Shown: positions 50,101 to 56,261 of the stretch, piece after piece
How the letters are laid out: the number at the start of each line of letters is the position of its first letter
How positions within the stretch are numbered: position 1 is the stretch's first letter
DNA from: Mytilus californianus
Taxonomy: Eukaryota; Mollusca; Bivalvia; Mytilida; Mytilidae
Assembly: GCF_021869535.1 (NCBI RefSeq)
Contig: NW_026262690.1
Span: 66,799,995 to 66,863,994, forward strand
Direction of reading: 5' to 3'
DNA: 64,000 bases
Translations under genes and position numbers: made by a program
Notes under the pieces: model-generated
The model's database searches: none
Seen by the model: only the letters and a program-made list of their open reading frames with translations
Told to the model about the DNA's origin: nothing

Positions 50101-53100
50101 TTTAGTACAAAACATAATTTAAAGCAGTGTAAGGGAGATAAATCAAATACATCATTGAAATTATCTCCCTTACACTGCTTTTAAATTATGTATAAAGTAA
50201 TGGTTAATGAACAATAAAGATAATCTAAAACAGTGTAAGGGAGGTAATCCAAATACAATGTTTTGGTTACTTCCCTTACACTGCTTTTAAATTATGTTTA
50301 AAGAAATGCATATTTATAAAGGAAGACCAGTAAAAATATCTGCAAATGTTTTCATCTTTTTTTTTTACAAAAAAATCCATATGAAAGATTTGACACTATA
50401 TTTATATTAATTCTATTATAAAATAGATTAAGTTAGCACTATGGTAAATTTAAATGGGTAATTATGGTTGCCAACTCCATTGGAAATTTGAATTGAGATT
50501 ATGACCATATCTTGAGGGAAAGATTTTTTTGGGGAAAAAGAGGGGGAGAATAAAAAGAAATTGTGGAGGGCCAATTTTTTCTCATTTCAGATTTCAGAAA
50601 TTAAAAAGAATTATTCTTCAAATATTATTTTTTTTTTCAAATTTCAAATATTGAAAAATTTCAAGAAGTAATCTTTAATTGCACAGTATGGCGCATTAGA
50701 TTTGTAAAATCTTTGATCACATTTATTTATTTGTTATGCCGAATCTAACAGTGTATTTAGATTTTTAATTTTGGGTCCAGTTTTCAAATTGGTCTACATT
50801 AATGTCCAAAGGGTCCAAAATTAAACTTTGTTTGATTTTAGCAAAAATTGAATATATGAGGTTCTTTGATATGCTGAATCTAAACATGTATTTAGATTTT
50901 CGATTTTTGGCCCAGCTTTCAAGTTGGTCCAAATTGGGGTCCAAAATTAAACTTTGTTTGATTTCAACAAAAATTGAATATATGGGGTTCTTTGATATGC
51001 TGAATCTAACCATGTATTTAGATTTTTTATTTGTGGACCCCGTTATCTAATTGATTCATATTGAGGTCAAAAGGGTCCAAAATTAAACTTTGTTTGATTT
51101 CATCTAAAATTGAATTATTGGGGTTCTTTGATATTCCAAATCTAACCGTGTATTTAGGTTTTTAATTTTGGGTCCTGTTTTTTAAATTGGTCTACATTGA
51201 GGTCCAAAGGGTCCAAAATTAAACTTAGTTTGATTTTGACAAAAATTTAATTCTTGGGGTTCTTTGATTTGCTGAATCTAAACTTGTGTTTAGATTTTTG
51301 ATTATGGGCCCAGTTTTCAAGTTGGTCCAAGATAGGGTCCAGTATTTAAACTTTGTTTGATTTCAACAAAAATTGAATATATGGGGTTCTTTGATATGCT
51401 GAATCTAAACATGTATTTAGATTTTTGATTATGGGCCCAGTTTTCAAGTTGGTCCAAATTGGGGTCCAAAATTAAACTTTGTTTGATTTCAACAAAAATT
51501 GAATATATGAGGTTCTTTGATATGCTGAATCTAACCATGTATTTAGATTTTTTATTTGTAGGCCCCGCTATCAAATTGGTTCATATTGAGGTCAAAAGGG
51601 TCCAAAATTAAACTTTGTTTGATTTCATCGAAAATTGAATTATTGGGGTTCTTTGATATGCCAAATCTAACCGTGTTTTTAGATTTTTAATTTGGGTTCC
51701 GTTTTTTAAATTGGTCTTCATTGAGGTCCAAAGGGTCCAAAATTAAACTTAGTTTGATTTTAACAAAAATTGAATTCTTGGGGTTCTTTGATATGCTGAA
51801 TCTAAACATGTGTTTAGATTTTTGATTATGGGCCCAGTTTTCAAGTTGGTCCAAGTTGGGGTCCAAAATTAAACTTTTTTTGATTTCAACAAAAATTGAA
51901 TATATGGGGTTCTTTGATATGCTGAATCTAACCATGAATTTAGATTTTTTATTTGTGGGCCCCGCTATCAAATTGGTTCATATTGAGGTCAAAAGGGTCC
52001 AAAATTAAACTTTGTTTGATTTCATCAAAAATTGAATATATGGGGTTCTTTGATATGCTGAATCTAAACATGTATTTTGATTTTGGACATTGGACCATAA
52101 TAGGTAAATTAAAAAAATTCAAGTTCTTAGACCACATTCTTTCTGTGTCAGAAACCTATGCTGTGTCAAATATTTAATAACAATCCAAATTCAGAGCTGT
52201 ATCAAGCTTGAATGTTGTGTCCACACTTGCCCCAACTGTTCAGGGTTCGACCTCTGCGGTCGTATCAAGCTGCGCCCCAGCGAAGCATTTTATTAAAATT
52301 GGAGTTATCATCCTTTGTCCATGATTATAGTTGAATCAATTACAGTCAATGCTTTATACAATGCAATGTTTAATTTTGACTTCCACTGATAAAAAACAGA
52401 TCAAGTTGAATTTGGGTAGTGTCACTTTAACCATTATTGAGTTATGCCATTTATAATTGAAAGATTGCAAAATTTTTAGTTTCCATTCTGTAACTTAAGT
52501 TTGTCCAAACCAAACATTATGAAACCTATTCACAATATTTATTACCACAAAACTAAAGATTTTTTTGTTTGCGTTTTCTAACTTTAGTTTGCCTCAACCA
52601 AATGTTATGAAACTTATACACAATGCTTATTACTACATAATACAGATTAAGTACGAAATTTGGTGGCGACACTTTTACCATTCTTGAGTTATGTCCCTTT
52701 ATAAACATAAAAATTGCTGAATTTTTCGTTTCCGTTCTCTAACTTTAGTTTGTCTCAACCAAATGTTATAAAACTTATACACAACCGTTCTAGAGTTGTG
52801 TGTGTTTACAAATAGAAAAATTGCTGAATTTTTAGTTTCTGTTCTCTACTTAAGTTAGCCTAAACCAAATGTTATGAGACTTACACACAATGCTTATTAC
52901 CACAAAACTCAGATCAAGTTCAAATTTGGGTAGTGTCACTTTTACCGTTCTTCAGTTATGTCCCTTTATAAATATATATGTAAGCGGGGGCATCATCTGT
53001 GTCCACCTGTGGACACTATCCACATTTATTTTTTATACATCCAAATTAATCAGTATAAGATGTAAGGATAGTGATTCACCGTTTCAATTTGGGTAGAAGA

Positions 53101-54135
53101 AATCAAGACTAGCTGGCTCTGAAGTCTGCCCCAAGTTTTTATACGACCGCAAACAAATTTTGCGGTCTTTTTTTGCGGTCGTATATTGGTATCAAGTTGT
53201 CGTCGTCCTCATCCGAAGACACTTGGTTTCCGGACAATGACTTTAGTATTAGTTAATAGAAATCACACAAGGTTTATAACCACAAAAGGAAGGTTGGGAT
53301 TGATTTTGGGGGTTATTGTCCTAACAGTTTAGGAATTAGGGGCCAAAAAAGGGGCCCAAATAAGCATTTTTCTAGTTTTCAGACAATAACTTGTGGAATG
53401 GTGTATGGATTACTCTGAAATTGTACAACAAGTTTCCATACCACAAAGGGATGGTTAGAATTAGCTTTGGGGGGTAATGGCTCAAACTGTTTAGGAATTA
53501 GGGGCTAAAAAAGGGGAAAAAACAAGGGTTTCCTTGTTAATGGACAATCACTTTTAAGTACAATGTTAAATTTGGATTACCCCCCTTACACTGCTTTAAA
53601 ATTATGTATAAAGAAATTTTGTATTGTCAATGTCTTGAGGTGATTAGCTGTCAATTTATTTTTAGAAGTTACTAACAAAACTGCTGATTAAAGATATATT
53701 ATTTTTAGACATGATTATGTATGTCATTTTCTATTTTAAGACTTTTATGATGTATTTAAATGGGTAATTATGGTTGCAAACTCCATTGTATATTTGAGAT
53801 AATGACCATATCTTGAGGGAAAAATTTTTATTTTGGAAAAAGGGGAGGGGGGAGGTGAAAAAAAATGGGGGGGGGGGGGGGAGGGACAATTTTTTTTTCT
53901 CATTACAGATTTCAGAAATTAATAAGAAAATGTCTTCAAATTCTTTTGGGTCATTTGCTGCATTAAATGCAGCTTGTCAGATTCCATAATGATTTGCTGT
54001 CTGCATAAACTATCTTGTTATAAAAAGTATACATATGTGTTGAAAATGTCTTTTAATTTATTACAGATAAAGGCAGTTTATTTTAAAGAAGGACAGACAG
54101 TTGATGAAGGAGATGTTATTGTTGAATTGGAGTGA
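20106..54135 (+). CDS. PCCA: Propionyl-CoA carboxylase alpha subunit, mitochondrial (complete coding region, 23 exons)
   Basis: Biotin-carrying subunit that carboxylates biotin with ATP and bicarbonate, for conversion of propionyl-CoA to methylmalonyl-CoA with PCCB in the mitochondrial matrix. The exons listed below join to 2166 nt: 721 residues plus TGA (human about 728). Residues 1-50 are Arg/Ser/Ala-rich and lack acidic residues until about 40, as expected of a mitochondrial presequence. Biotin carboxylase spans about 54-500: [28 protein letters not shown] at about 166-173; the ATP-grasp loop AGGGGKGM at about 214-221; [13 protein letters not shown] at about 339-351. A PCC-type BT linker follows, then the biotinyl domain with APMPGM and EAMKMQN. 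The biotinylated lysine is about residue 687. The last residues are [36 protein letters not shown] and YDPMICK favour PCCA over MCCC1 or pyruvate carboxylase. No frameshift or missing key residue was found. Confidence 0.97.
20496..20806 (+). mobile_element. Common mussel repeat, left half (split by the 20807-22213 insertion)
   Basis: Contains AATGGGGAATGTGTCAAAGA, CAGACAACAGCCGAAGGCCA and GCTCCTGACTTGGGACAGG, which I recall as an abundant mussel repeat. It breaks at ATCTCAACC and resumes at 22214 with the same nine bases. Confidence 0.65.
20807..22213. mobile_element. Fold-back/Mutator-like element with 9-bp target duplication
   Basis: 1,407-bp insertion flanked by ATCTCAACC at 20798-20806 and 22214-22222, inside a recognisable mussel repeat. 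The arms are long inverted repeats made of many short units of ACTCGCCCCACTT and AATCGCCCCAC (left, about 20816-21120) and their complements AAGTGGGGCGAGTT (right, about 21960-22206). The extreme ends GAATCCATGACAAATCG and CGATTTGTCCTGCTTCC match only from ACAAATCG inward. The middle is AT-rich without a transposase frame. A 9-bp duplication plus long arms suggest a MULE or fold-back type. Confidence 0.8.
22214..22560 (+). mobile_element. Common mussel repeat, right half
   Basis: Resumes ATCTCAACCCTCCCCCTATA and runs through AACTGATTGAAAG and CAGGCACAATCCCTCCTGTT to about 22560. Together with 20496-20806 it rebuilds one element, which dates the inserted fold-back element as younger. Confidence 0.6.
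22810..23330 (+). mobile_element. 3' end of a mussel retroelement (best copy of the GAGCAAC type)
   Basis: Contains ACGGACGCCATCAAGAGTTG, TTGACCGTTATGGAATATCC, CATGAGCAACACAACAGG, then GTTTGAATGTCCCTTTGGTA, TCTTTCGCCTCTC. From memory this is the untranslated 3' part of a mussel retroelement whose ORF carries a YDKRDDFNF-like motif; a decayed piece of such an ORF lies at 62525-62690. It sits in PCCA intron 1. Confidence 0.55.
23498..23587 (+). CDS. PCCA: PCCA exon 2
   Basis: Acceptor TTTTTCAG, donor AAG|GTTTGT. Encodes [20 protein letters not shown], then [10 protein letters not shown], the end of the presequence and the link to the first domain. Confidence 0.88.
23680..23815. repeat. Repeat fragment with GCCACTGGATGTTAA
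   Basis: The motif TTGCCACTGGATGTTAA occurs twice about 60 bp apart, followed by CCAACAATCAATCAATAAA. It resembles the 3' end of a bivalve short interspersed repeat ending in a simple AATC tract. PCCA intron 2. Confidence 0.5.
24306..24383. repeat. Tandem duplication, 39-bp unit
   Basis: Two perfect copies starting AGAAGCTCTATAATATTATT. PCCA intron 2. Confidence 0.9.
24762..24878 (+). CDS. PCCA: PCCA exon 3
   Basis: Acceptor TTTTTAG, donor GCA|GTAAGT. Encodes [20 protein letters not shown], then [10 protein letters not shown]; the start of the biotin carboxylase N-terminal fold. Confidence 0.97.
25060..25225 (+). repeat. GGCGGATGCAGGGGG-type repeat
   Basis: AGTGGCGGATGCAGGGGGGG followed by GGAACCCCCC tracts. 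This repeat is widespread in animals, and a second type member begins at 42685. PCCA intron 3. Confidence 0.55.
25735..26325 (+). mobile_element. Family F element, headless fragment (F1)
   Basis: Core units with GGTCAATGATATTTGGTATG, TTTCCATGGAGATTATTT and CTATTGACTTTGAA, followed by the tail GGTGAGACATATCTCTGTGT. The same order is seen in the complete copy F3 at 56262-57712, but the hairpin head is missing. PCCA intron 3. Confidence 0.65.
26563..26676 (+). CDS. PCCA: PCCA exon 4
   Basis: Acceptor AAATGTAATAG, donor GCA|GTAAGT. Encodes [20 protein letters not shown], then [18 protein letters not shown]. The internal MADE is not a start codon. Confidence 0.96.
27258..27311 (+). CDS. PCCA: PCCA exon 5
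   Basis: 54 nt: acceptor TTTGCAG, donor TTG|GTTATT. Encodes [18 protein letters not shown]. Confidence 0.94.
27718..27886 (+). CDS. PCCA: PCCA exon 6
   Basis: Acceptor TGTTTAG, donor ATAG|GTAGGG. Encodes [20 protein letters not shown], then [20 protein letters not shown]. Confidence 0.96.
28281..29320 (+). mobile_element. Family B element (complete)
   Basis: Head hairpin AGCTCACCTGACCC..GGGTCAAGTGAGC at 28281-28310, then CGTCGTCGTCG triplets (28325-28350). Two core units of about 480 bp follow (TCTCTGAAACCAAAGCATTT and TCTCTGAAATTAAAGCATTT). The tail is AGGTGAGCGACACAGG followed by the small hairpin AGGCTCTTGAGAGCCT. PCCA intron 6. Confidence 0.8.
29372..29990 (+). mobile_element. Family D element (complete, 168-bp core repeats)
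   Basis: Head TATACCCCCGCTTT..AAAGGGGGGTATA (partly duplicated), then CCGTCAGTCCATCCGTC. Three core units with period 168 follow (TAGCCAAGTTGAAAATTTTC at 29633 and 29801). The tail is AGGGGTATCATCAGTGAGC with the small hairpin GTGAGCAGTAGCTCAC. PCCA intron 6, directly after family B. Confidence 0.8.
30101..30179 (+). CDS. PCCA: PCCA exon 7 (ATP-grasp glycine loop)
   Basis: Acceptor GATTTCAG, donor TGCAG|GTATTA. Encodes [20 protein letters not shown], the ATP-binding loop of the ATP-grasp domain. Confidence 0.97.
30588..30622 (+). repeat. Poly-G tract
   Basis: Runs of G broken by single A or T bases in PCCA intron 7. It could form a G-quadruplex on the coding strand. Confidence 0.7.
31633..31735 (+). 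CDS. PCCA: PCCA exon 8
   Basis: Acceptor TTTTACAG, donor CAG|GTATGG. Encodes [20 protein letters not shown], then [15 protein letters not shown]. Confidence 0.97.
32192..32347. repeat. Long palindrome P2
   Basis: AATAATTCATGGGGGCTTGA pairs with TCAAGCCCCCATGAATTATT, and the match runs inward with few mismatches to the centre CCTGAGCGATAGCGAGGGG. Arms are about 70 bp. PCCA intron 8. Confidence 0.9.
32870..32964 (+). CDS. PCCA: PCCA exon 9
   Basis: Acceptor ATTTTTAG, donor CCAAG|GTACTT. Encodes [20 protein letters not shown], then [11 protein letters not shown]. Confidence 0.97.
33105..33332 (+). mobile_element. Family D element, decayed copy (D2)
   Basis: TCAGGAACTACAAATCAAAG, TATCAACTTCCTGTTTACTG and the tail GGGGTATCATTAGTGAGC with hairpin GTGAGCAATCGCTCAC. 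The head has lost its C/G arms. PCCA intron 9. Confidence 0.65.
33546..33628 (+). CDS. PCCA: PCCA exon 10
   Basis: Acceptor ATTTCAG, donor GCTG|GTAAAC. Encodes [20 protein letters not shown], then AVGYDSAG. Confidence 0.96.
34235..34372 (+). CDS. PCCA: PCCA exon 11 ([11 protein letters not shown])
   Basis: Acceptor TTATCAG, donor AGTG|GTATGT. Encodes [40 protein letters not shown] and IRVSSG; carries the conserved Glu/Asn/Arg of the biotin carboxylase active site. Confidence 0.97.
34535..34745. mobile_element. About 210-bp MITE (ACTGTAAACCAACT ends)
   Basis: ACTGTAAACCAAC at the left and GTTGGTTTAC at the right (ending 34740), with matching inner blocks TTTTCGC and GCGAAAA. It is flanked by TATA-rich sequence, so a TA target is likely. 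PCCA intron 11. Confidence 0.7.
34982..35055 (+). CDS. PCCA: PCCA exon 12
   Basis: Acceptor TTTTCCAG, donor GAG|GTATAT. Encodes [20 protein letters not shown] then VYAE. A short mussel repeat begins only about 3 nt into the intron. Confidence 0.96.
35058..35150 (+). mobile_element. Short mussel repeat touching the PCCA exon 12 donor
   Basis: ATATAAAAATAAGAAGATGT, GATTGCCAATAAGACAGCTC and AGTTAACAACTATAAGTC match the copy at 7194. It starts about 3 nt downstream of the exon 12/intron 12 boundary. Confidence 0.65.
35571..35640. repeat. Perfect tandem duplication, 35-bp unit
   Basis: ACTACTATGACTCAGTTATG opens both units (35571-35605 and 35606-35640). PCCA intron 12. Confidence 0.95.
35640..36010 (+). 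mobile_element. Family F core fragment (F2)
   Basis: GATATTTGGTATGAAG, CTTCCATGGAAATTATATGG and CTTTGGTATGCAGTTCTATT are F core units without head or tail. PCCA intron 12. Confidence 0.6.
36316..36390 (+). CDS. PCCA: PCCA exon 13
   Basis: Acceptor TTTACAG, donor AGA|GTAAGT. Encodes [20 protein letters not shown], then NHINR. The next intron is 5.75 kb and mostly repeats. Confidence 0.96.
36717..36983 (+). mobile_element. Family C element, single-core copy (C2)
   Basis: The head hairpin ATGCCCCCGCC..GGAGGGGGCAT is followed by TTTACCCTTGTCAGTCCGTAC and one core unit (TTTGCCTCAACTAAATGTTA). The tail is GGGGGCATCATCTGTGTCCC and hairpin TGTCCCATGGACA. PCCA intron 13. Confidence 0.8.
37161..39776 (+). 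mobile_element. Family E element with two heads and two tails
   Basis: Two heads (37168-37203 and 37833-37870), each a hairpin built from GAGCCTGCGAC/GTCGCAGAAAGCTC and followed by GGCGGCGGCG triplets. About a dozen core units follow with CTGACCTTGACCTCATTTTC. Two tails, AAGGCGAGACATTTCAGCGT (about 39041 and 39744), follow, each with TAATATCAATGATTAGT before it. The peptides at the heads are translations of GCG repeats. PCCA intron 13. Confidence 0.8.
39923..41864 (-). mobile_element. Family A element, copy A3
   Basis: The hairpin end TTATACGACCGTAAAAAAAT (39922-39960) is followed by GACGTTGGCGTCGTCGTCG. Two quality core units and two internal hairpins (40344-40526) follow. Then come about six units of about 125 bp with CTTTGATATGCTGAATCTAA. 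The tail GGTCGTATCAAGCTGCGCC ends at about 41864. Over most of its length it looks nearly identical to A4 at 49648-52290. PCCA intron 13. Confidence 0.85.
42141..42209 (+). CDS. PCCA: PCCA exon 14
   Basis: Acceptor TGTTACAG, donor AAA|GTAAGT. Encodes [20 protein letters not shown] then ICK. Confidence 0.96.
42685..42930 (+). repeat. GGCGGATCCAGAA-type repeat
   Basis: AGTGGCGGATCCAGAACTTT, then GGGGGGCCC tracts and TTTGCCCTTGATGAAACG; a common repeat, distantly like 25060-25225. PCCA intron 14. Confidence 0.5.
43100..43222. repeat. Long palindrome P3
   Basis: TGGAATGGTAAGTTTATTGT pairs with ACAATAAACTTACTATTCCA, and the outer TGACTGG pairs with CCCAGTCA. The centre is CCCCTCGGCTATGCCTCAGG. 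PCCA intron 14. Confidence 0.85.
43511..43586 (+). CDS. PCCA: PCCA exon 15
   Basis: Acceptor TTTACAG, donor AGAG|GTAATC. Encodes [20 protein letters not shown] then SYVIR. Confidence 0.96.
43954..44064 (+). CDS. PCCA: PCCA exon 16
   Basis: Acceptor TTCCACAG, donor CCAG|GTAAAT. Encodes [20 protein letters not shown], then [17 protein letters not shown]. Confidence 0.96.
44248..44350 (+). CDS. PCCA: PCCA exon 17
   Basis: Acceptor TTTCCAG, donor TCTAG|GTAAAT. Encodes [20 protein letters not shown], then [13 protein letters not shown]. Confidence 0.94.
44890..44995 (+). CDS. PCCA: PCCA exon 18
   Basis: Acceptor TTTTCCAAAG, donor AAT|GTAAGT. Encodes [20 protein letters not shown], then [15 protein letters not shown]; start of the variable BT linker domain. 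Confidence 0.92.
45207..45245 (+). repeat. 5' fragment of the short mussel repeat
   Basis: ATATATAAAAATAAAAAGAT followed by GCCAATGAGACAACT. PCCA intron 18, just before the TTAA-flanked element. Confidence 0.5.
45289..45907. mobile_element. 619-bp TTAA-flanked inverted-repeat element
   Basis: Perfect ends GGGCATACGATACAG (45289-) and CTGTATCGTATGCCC (-45907), flanked on both sides by TTAA (45285-45288 and 45908-45911). The interior is AT-rich without a frame. A TTAA duplication is the hallmark of piggyBac-type transposition. The GGG-starting end is unusual for that superfamily, so the class is tentative. Confidence 0.75.
46104..46202 (+). CDS. PCCA: PCCA exon 19
   Basis: Acceptor CCTTTATAG, donor CAG|GTATTA. 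Encodes [20 protein letters not shown], then [13 protein letters not shown]. Conserved only loosely with vertebrates, but the phase fits on both sides. Confidence 0.9.
46972..47025 (+). CDS. PCCA: PCCA exon 20
   Basis: 54 nt: acceptor CTTTTCAG, donor GTG|GTAGGT. Encodes [18 protein letters not shown], matching human SREAGGNMSIQFLGTV. Confidence 0.93.
47359..47499 (+). CDS. PCCA: PCCA exon 21
   Basis: Acceptor TTCATCAG, donor CCG|GTAAAA. Encodes [20 protein letters not shown], then [19 protein letters not shown]; entry into the biotinyl domain (PMPG). Confidence 0.96.
48271..48348 (+). CDS. PCCA: PCCA exon 22 (biotinyl-lysine exon)
   Basis: Acceptor ATTTTCAG, donor AAG|GTGTGA. Encodes [20 protein letters not shown] then AAKTGK. 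The lysine of EAMKM is the biotin attachment site. Confidence 0.98.
49046..49647 (+). mobile_element. Family C element, left part (split by A4)
   Basis: The head hairpin has its loop expanded to a C run of about 24. Three core units of about 150-160 bp follow, each with AAGTTTGCCTC and GGTGGCGTCACTTTAAC. It stops at CAAGTAATTTT, exactly where A4 begins. The right part is 52291-53022. PCCA intron 22. Confidence 0.75.
49648..52290 (-). mobile_element. Family A element, copy A4 (inserted in a family C element)
   Basis: Hairpin TATACGACCGC..GTGGTCGT at 49651-49682, then an expanded GTCGTCGTCG tract (49697-49752). The rest follows A3 but with more units of about 125 bp (TGCTGAATCTAA). Tail GGTCGTATCAAGCTGCGCC ends near 52290. 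The flanking family C halves join to give the uninterrupted site seen at 6666-6685. Confidence 0.85.
52291..53022 (+). mobile_element. Family C element, right part
   Basis: Resumes TTAAAATTGGAGTTATCATC and the unique block GATTATAGTTGAATCAAT, also present in C1. More core units follow, then the tail GGGGGCATCATCTGTGTCC with a small hairpin GTCCACCTGTGGAC. Confidence 0.75.
53136..53935 (-). mobile_element. Family A element, tail-less copy (A5)
   Basis: Keeps the hairpin end TATACGACCGCAAACAAATT (with a short duplication of GCGGTC) and the first core units. It lacks the internal hairpin pair, the 125-bp units and the tail. It fades after a poly-G run at 53866-53882. It lies about 130 bp upstream of PCCA exon 23. 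Confidence 0.7.
54067..54135 (+). CDS. PCCA: PCCA exon 23 (C-terminus and stop)
   Basis: Acceptor ATTACAG. Encodes [22 protein letters not shown], then TGA at 54133-54135, the usual PCC alpha C-terminus. It is separated from exon 22 by a 5.7-kb repeat-filled intron. Confidence 0.97.
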   Translation: MKAVYFKEGQTVDEGDVIVELE

Positions 54136-54419
54136 ATTGTAGTCAGTTATATTTATCATGATATTCCCCTTGTGGATGCAAGCAATGAGGTCATCGAGAC
54201 AGGACTTATTTTTTTAAAATCAAAAGTGCTGTTGTGTGTGTGCTTAAGCTGTATGCTGAAGTACAGATTGGAGAACAAAAACAATCTTATATTAGGTATG
54301 CAGTTTTAAAGTTGGTGTAATTTTTGTATTTTTTATTTATAAAGTTTTGAGAAGGAAAAGTTTAGACTAATGAAATTAGAACATTTAAGTGATCTGTTTG
54401 TGTCATAAAAAGTAGGATC

Positions 54420-55527
54420 TATTTTCTTGTTAGAAGGGTCTAAATACAGCACGAACAACATTTTCCAAAAGACCAAAAAAATGAAAAAAGTATATTTTAT
54501 ATATACTGTGGATTCATTTTTATTCGTGGTATACCAATTTTCGTGGGTTTCGTGGGTCACAGCGAACCACGAATTTAAGAATTCAACGAAGAATAATCCC
54601 GAGAAATATGTATGGAGTCGGATGTTTATTTCCGGTTATGTTATGCAGTTCTAGTATAGTGTTGACTAGCGATAAACATTGTAACATAACACGTGTTTTT
54701 ATTGAAAGAAGATACAAGTATTTTGATTAAATCAATAATAAATATATCGAATATCAGTGATAATTTACTTTTTAAAATTGATTAAAACTGTTCATGGAAA
54801 ATAACTGCAAGTTGTTAATTACCGTGTCATAGTTTGGTTTACTGGTGATTAAAAATCAATAGGATTAAGTACGGGGATATTGCCCGTAGGTAATATTGTT
54901 TATGACAGGAACATTTATTTTCACACCTTTTACTTATATGACTGTTTATTGTATTGTGATTAGGGAAATTAGCTTTTAATCATAGAGTTTTGAATGCCTT
55001 ATAAAATTCCGACAAGAATTCATAAATTGTAAAACAAACAAATAATTAGTTGTCTCTGTACATTATTGTAATAGAAGTTTTCAATGAACACTTTAACCTG
55101 GAATGACCAAGCGAGGATTTTGACAATTCAAAGCCTTTAATGAATTCCTTCTTTTTTGTTTGTTTTATTATTGATCAAACCAAGGAGGTTATATGATCTC
55201 CTAAATCAAAAAGAAATCCACGAATTACGTATCTGAATTTTTTTTTTGTAATCAGCGATCCACGAATTTACGTATACCACGAAACGTCTTTTTTTCTCTA
55301 TCCACGAAAATTGATACCCACGAAAATAAATGAATCCACAGTATATTTCCATTTTGTTACATCTAGTGATAATTTTATTTGGCAATCGCCAATGGCAGTC
55401 AGCAGGGTTTAAGAACATCCGTTGTTCGACCTGCTAGTCAAATGCATTTTGTTATAATAAACTTTGTCACTTTTTTGGTCTTTTGGAAAATGTTGTTTGT
55501 GCTGTATTTAGACCCCTTTACCAAGAA
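54420..55527. repeat. Fold-back repeat: inverted arms around a TA-type element
   Basis: The left arm GGGTCTAAATACAGCACGAA, CAACATTTTCCAAAAGACC (54436-54475) is the reverse complement of TTGGTCTTTTGGAAAATGTT, TGTGCTGTATTTAGACCCC (55477-55515). The element 54501-55346 lies between the arms. The right arm belongs to a repeat I recall as common in mussels. Confidence 0.7.
54501..55346. mobile_element. 846-bp inverted-repeat element, TA-type ends
   Basis: ATATACTGTGGATTCATTTT at the left and AAATGAATCCACAGTATAT at the right; the arms continue with TTCGTGG/CCACGAA. A TA target and TACTGTGG ends fit a Tc1/mariner-like non-autonomous element. It carries no transposase. Confidence 0.7.
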
Positions 55528-56261
55528 ATTTGTTTTGCATGCACATTTTGCATGCACATGTATAAAAATTGCGGTTTTTATCCAACTCAATCATAGGTTT
55601 GAACGATGTTTTCAATTTAGACTTGTTTATATATATGGTTGTATATATATATATATACATAGATTGAATATTCATAATACAATTTCCACAATTTTTAAGT
55701 ATAGAAAAACATTATGCTGCCAACTGATGCAATACTGCTTATATAGTGCTGCCCTTCTTTTTATACGACAAAGTTATCTGTGATATTCTGTTTTGTTAAG
55801 CATTTATTCATATTTCTGTGTTATATATGATTCTCTTTGTATGCAGCATTCTCATGAAAACACATGCCATTTGCATTGATTATAAACTATTACTTCAATT
55901 AGCTTGTCTCATTTTTCATCACATCATGTTTAAATAAATGGCAAAAATCTGATATATTTTTATGAAATCAATGACTTCTCAGTTAGTGCTTCCATGAGAA
56001 AAATTAGTATTATTGTTATTAATGATTAGACAAAATTTCAATGACAGCTAGTGGGCATTTTTTTTTTTTTTTTTTGTATAAAATATTCAGTACTCAGGAA
56101 AATCTATAGATTGATATTGTTTATAAAACATGCAGTCAGACAATAGTATGCTTGCAAATCAAGCTTGCTGTACTCAGTTTCAACAATTAAAAATTTCTAC
56201 ATTTATGAAATACTAATTGGTTGTTTATTATAAAATGTATATAAATTCCAAGATTGTACAC

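Larger units (their letters stand above)
54136..56261. other. PCCA 3' UTR and flank
   Basis: Begins right after the PCCA stop. AATAAA-type signals are seen near 54748 and 55934 but neither can be assigned. It is interrupted by the fold-back and TA-type element at 54420-55527. A T run of about 22 lies near 56059. No further coding homology seen. Confidence 0.5.

Noticed and set aside
41392..52137. Several minus-strand open frames of 80-105 codons repeating [13 protein letters not shown] and IKQSLILDP
   Set aside because: They are translations of the ~125-bp family A core units, whose length is close to a multiple of three. They have no start context and no homology, and the frame breaks between copies.
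24762..54135. MCCC1 or pyruvate carboxylase as the identity of the carboxylase gene
   Set aside because: [28 protein letters not shown], the PCC-type linker and VELE end fit PCCA; there is no carboxyltransferase domain as in pyruvate carboxylase.
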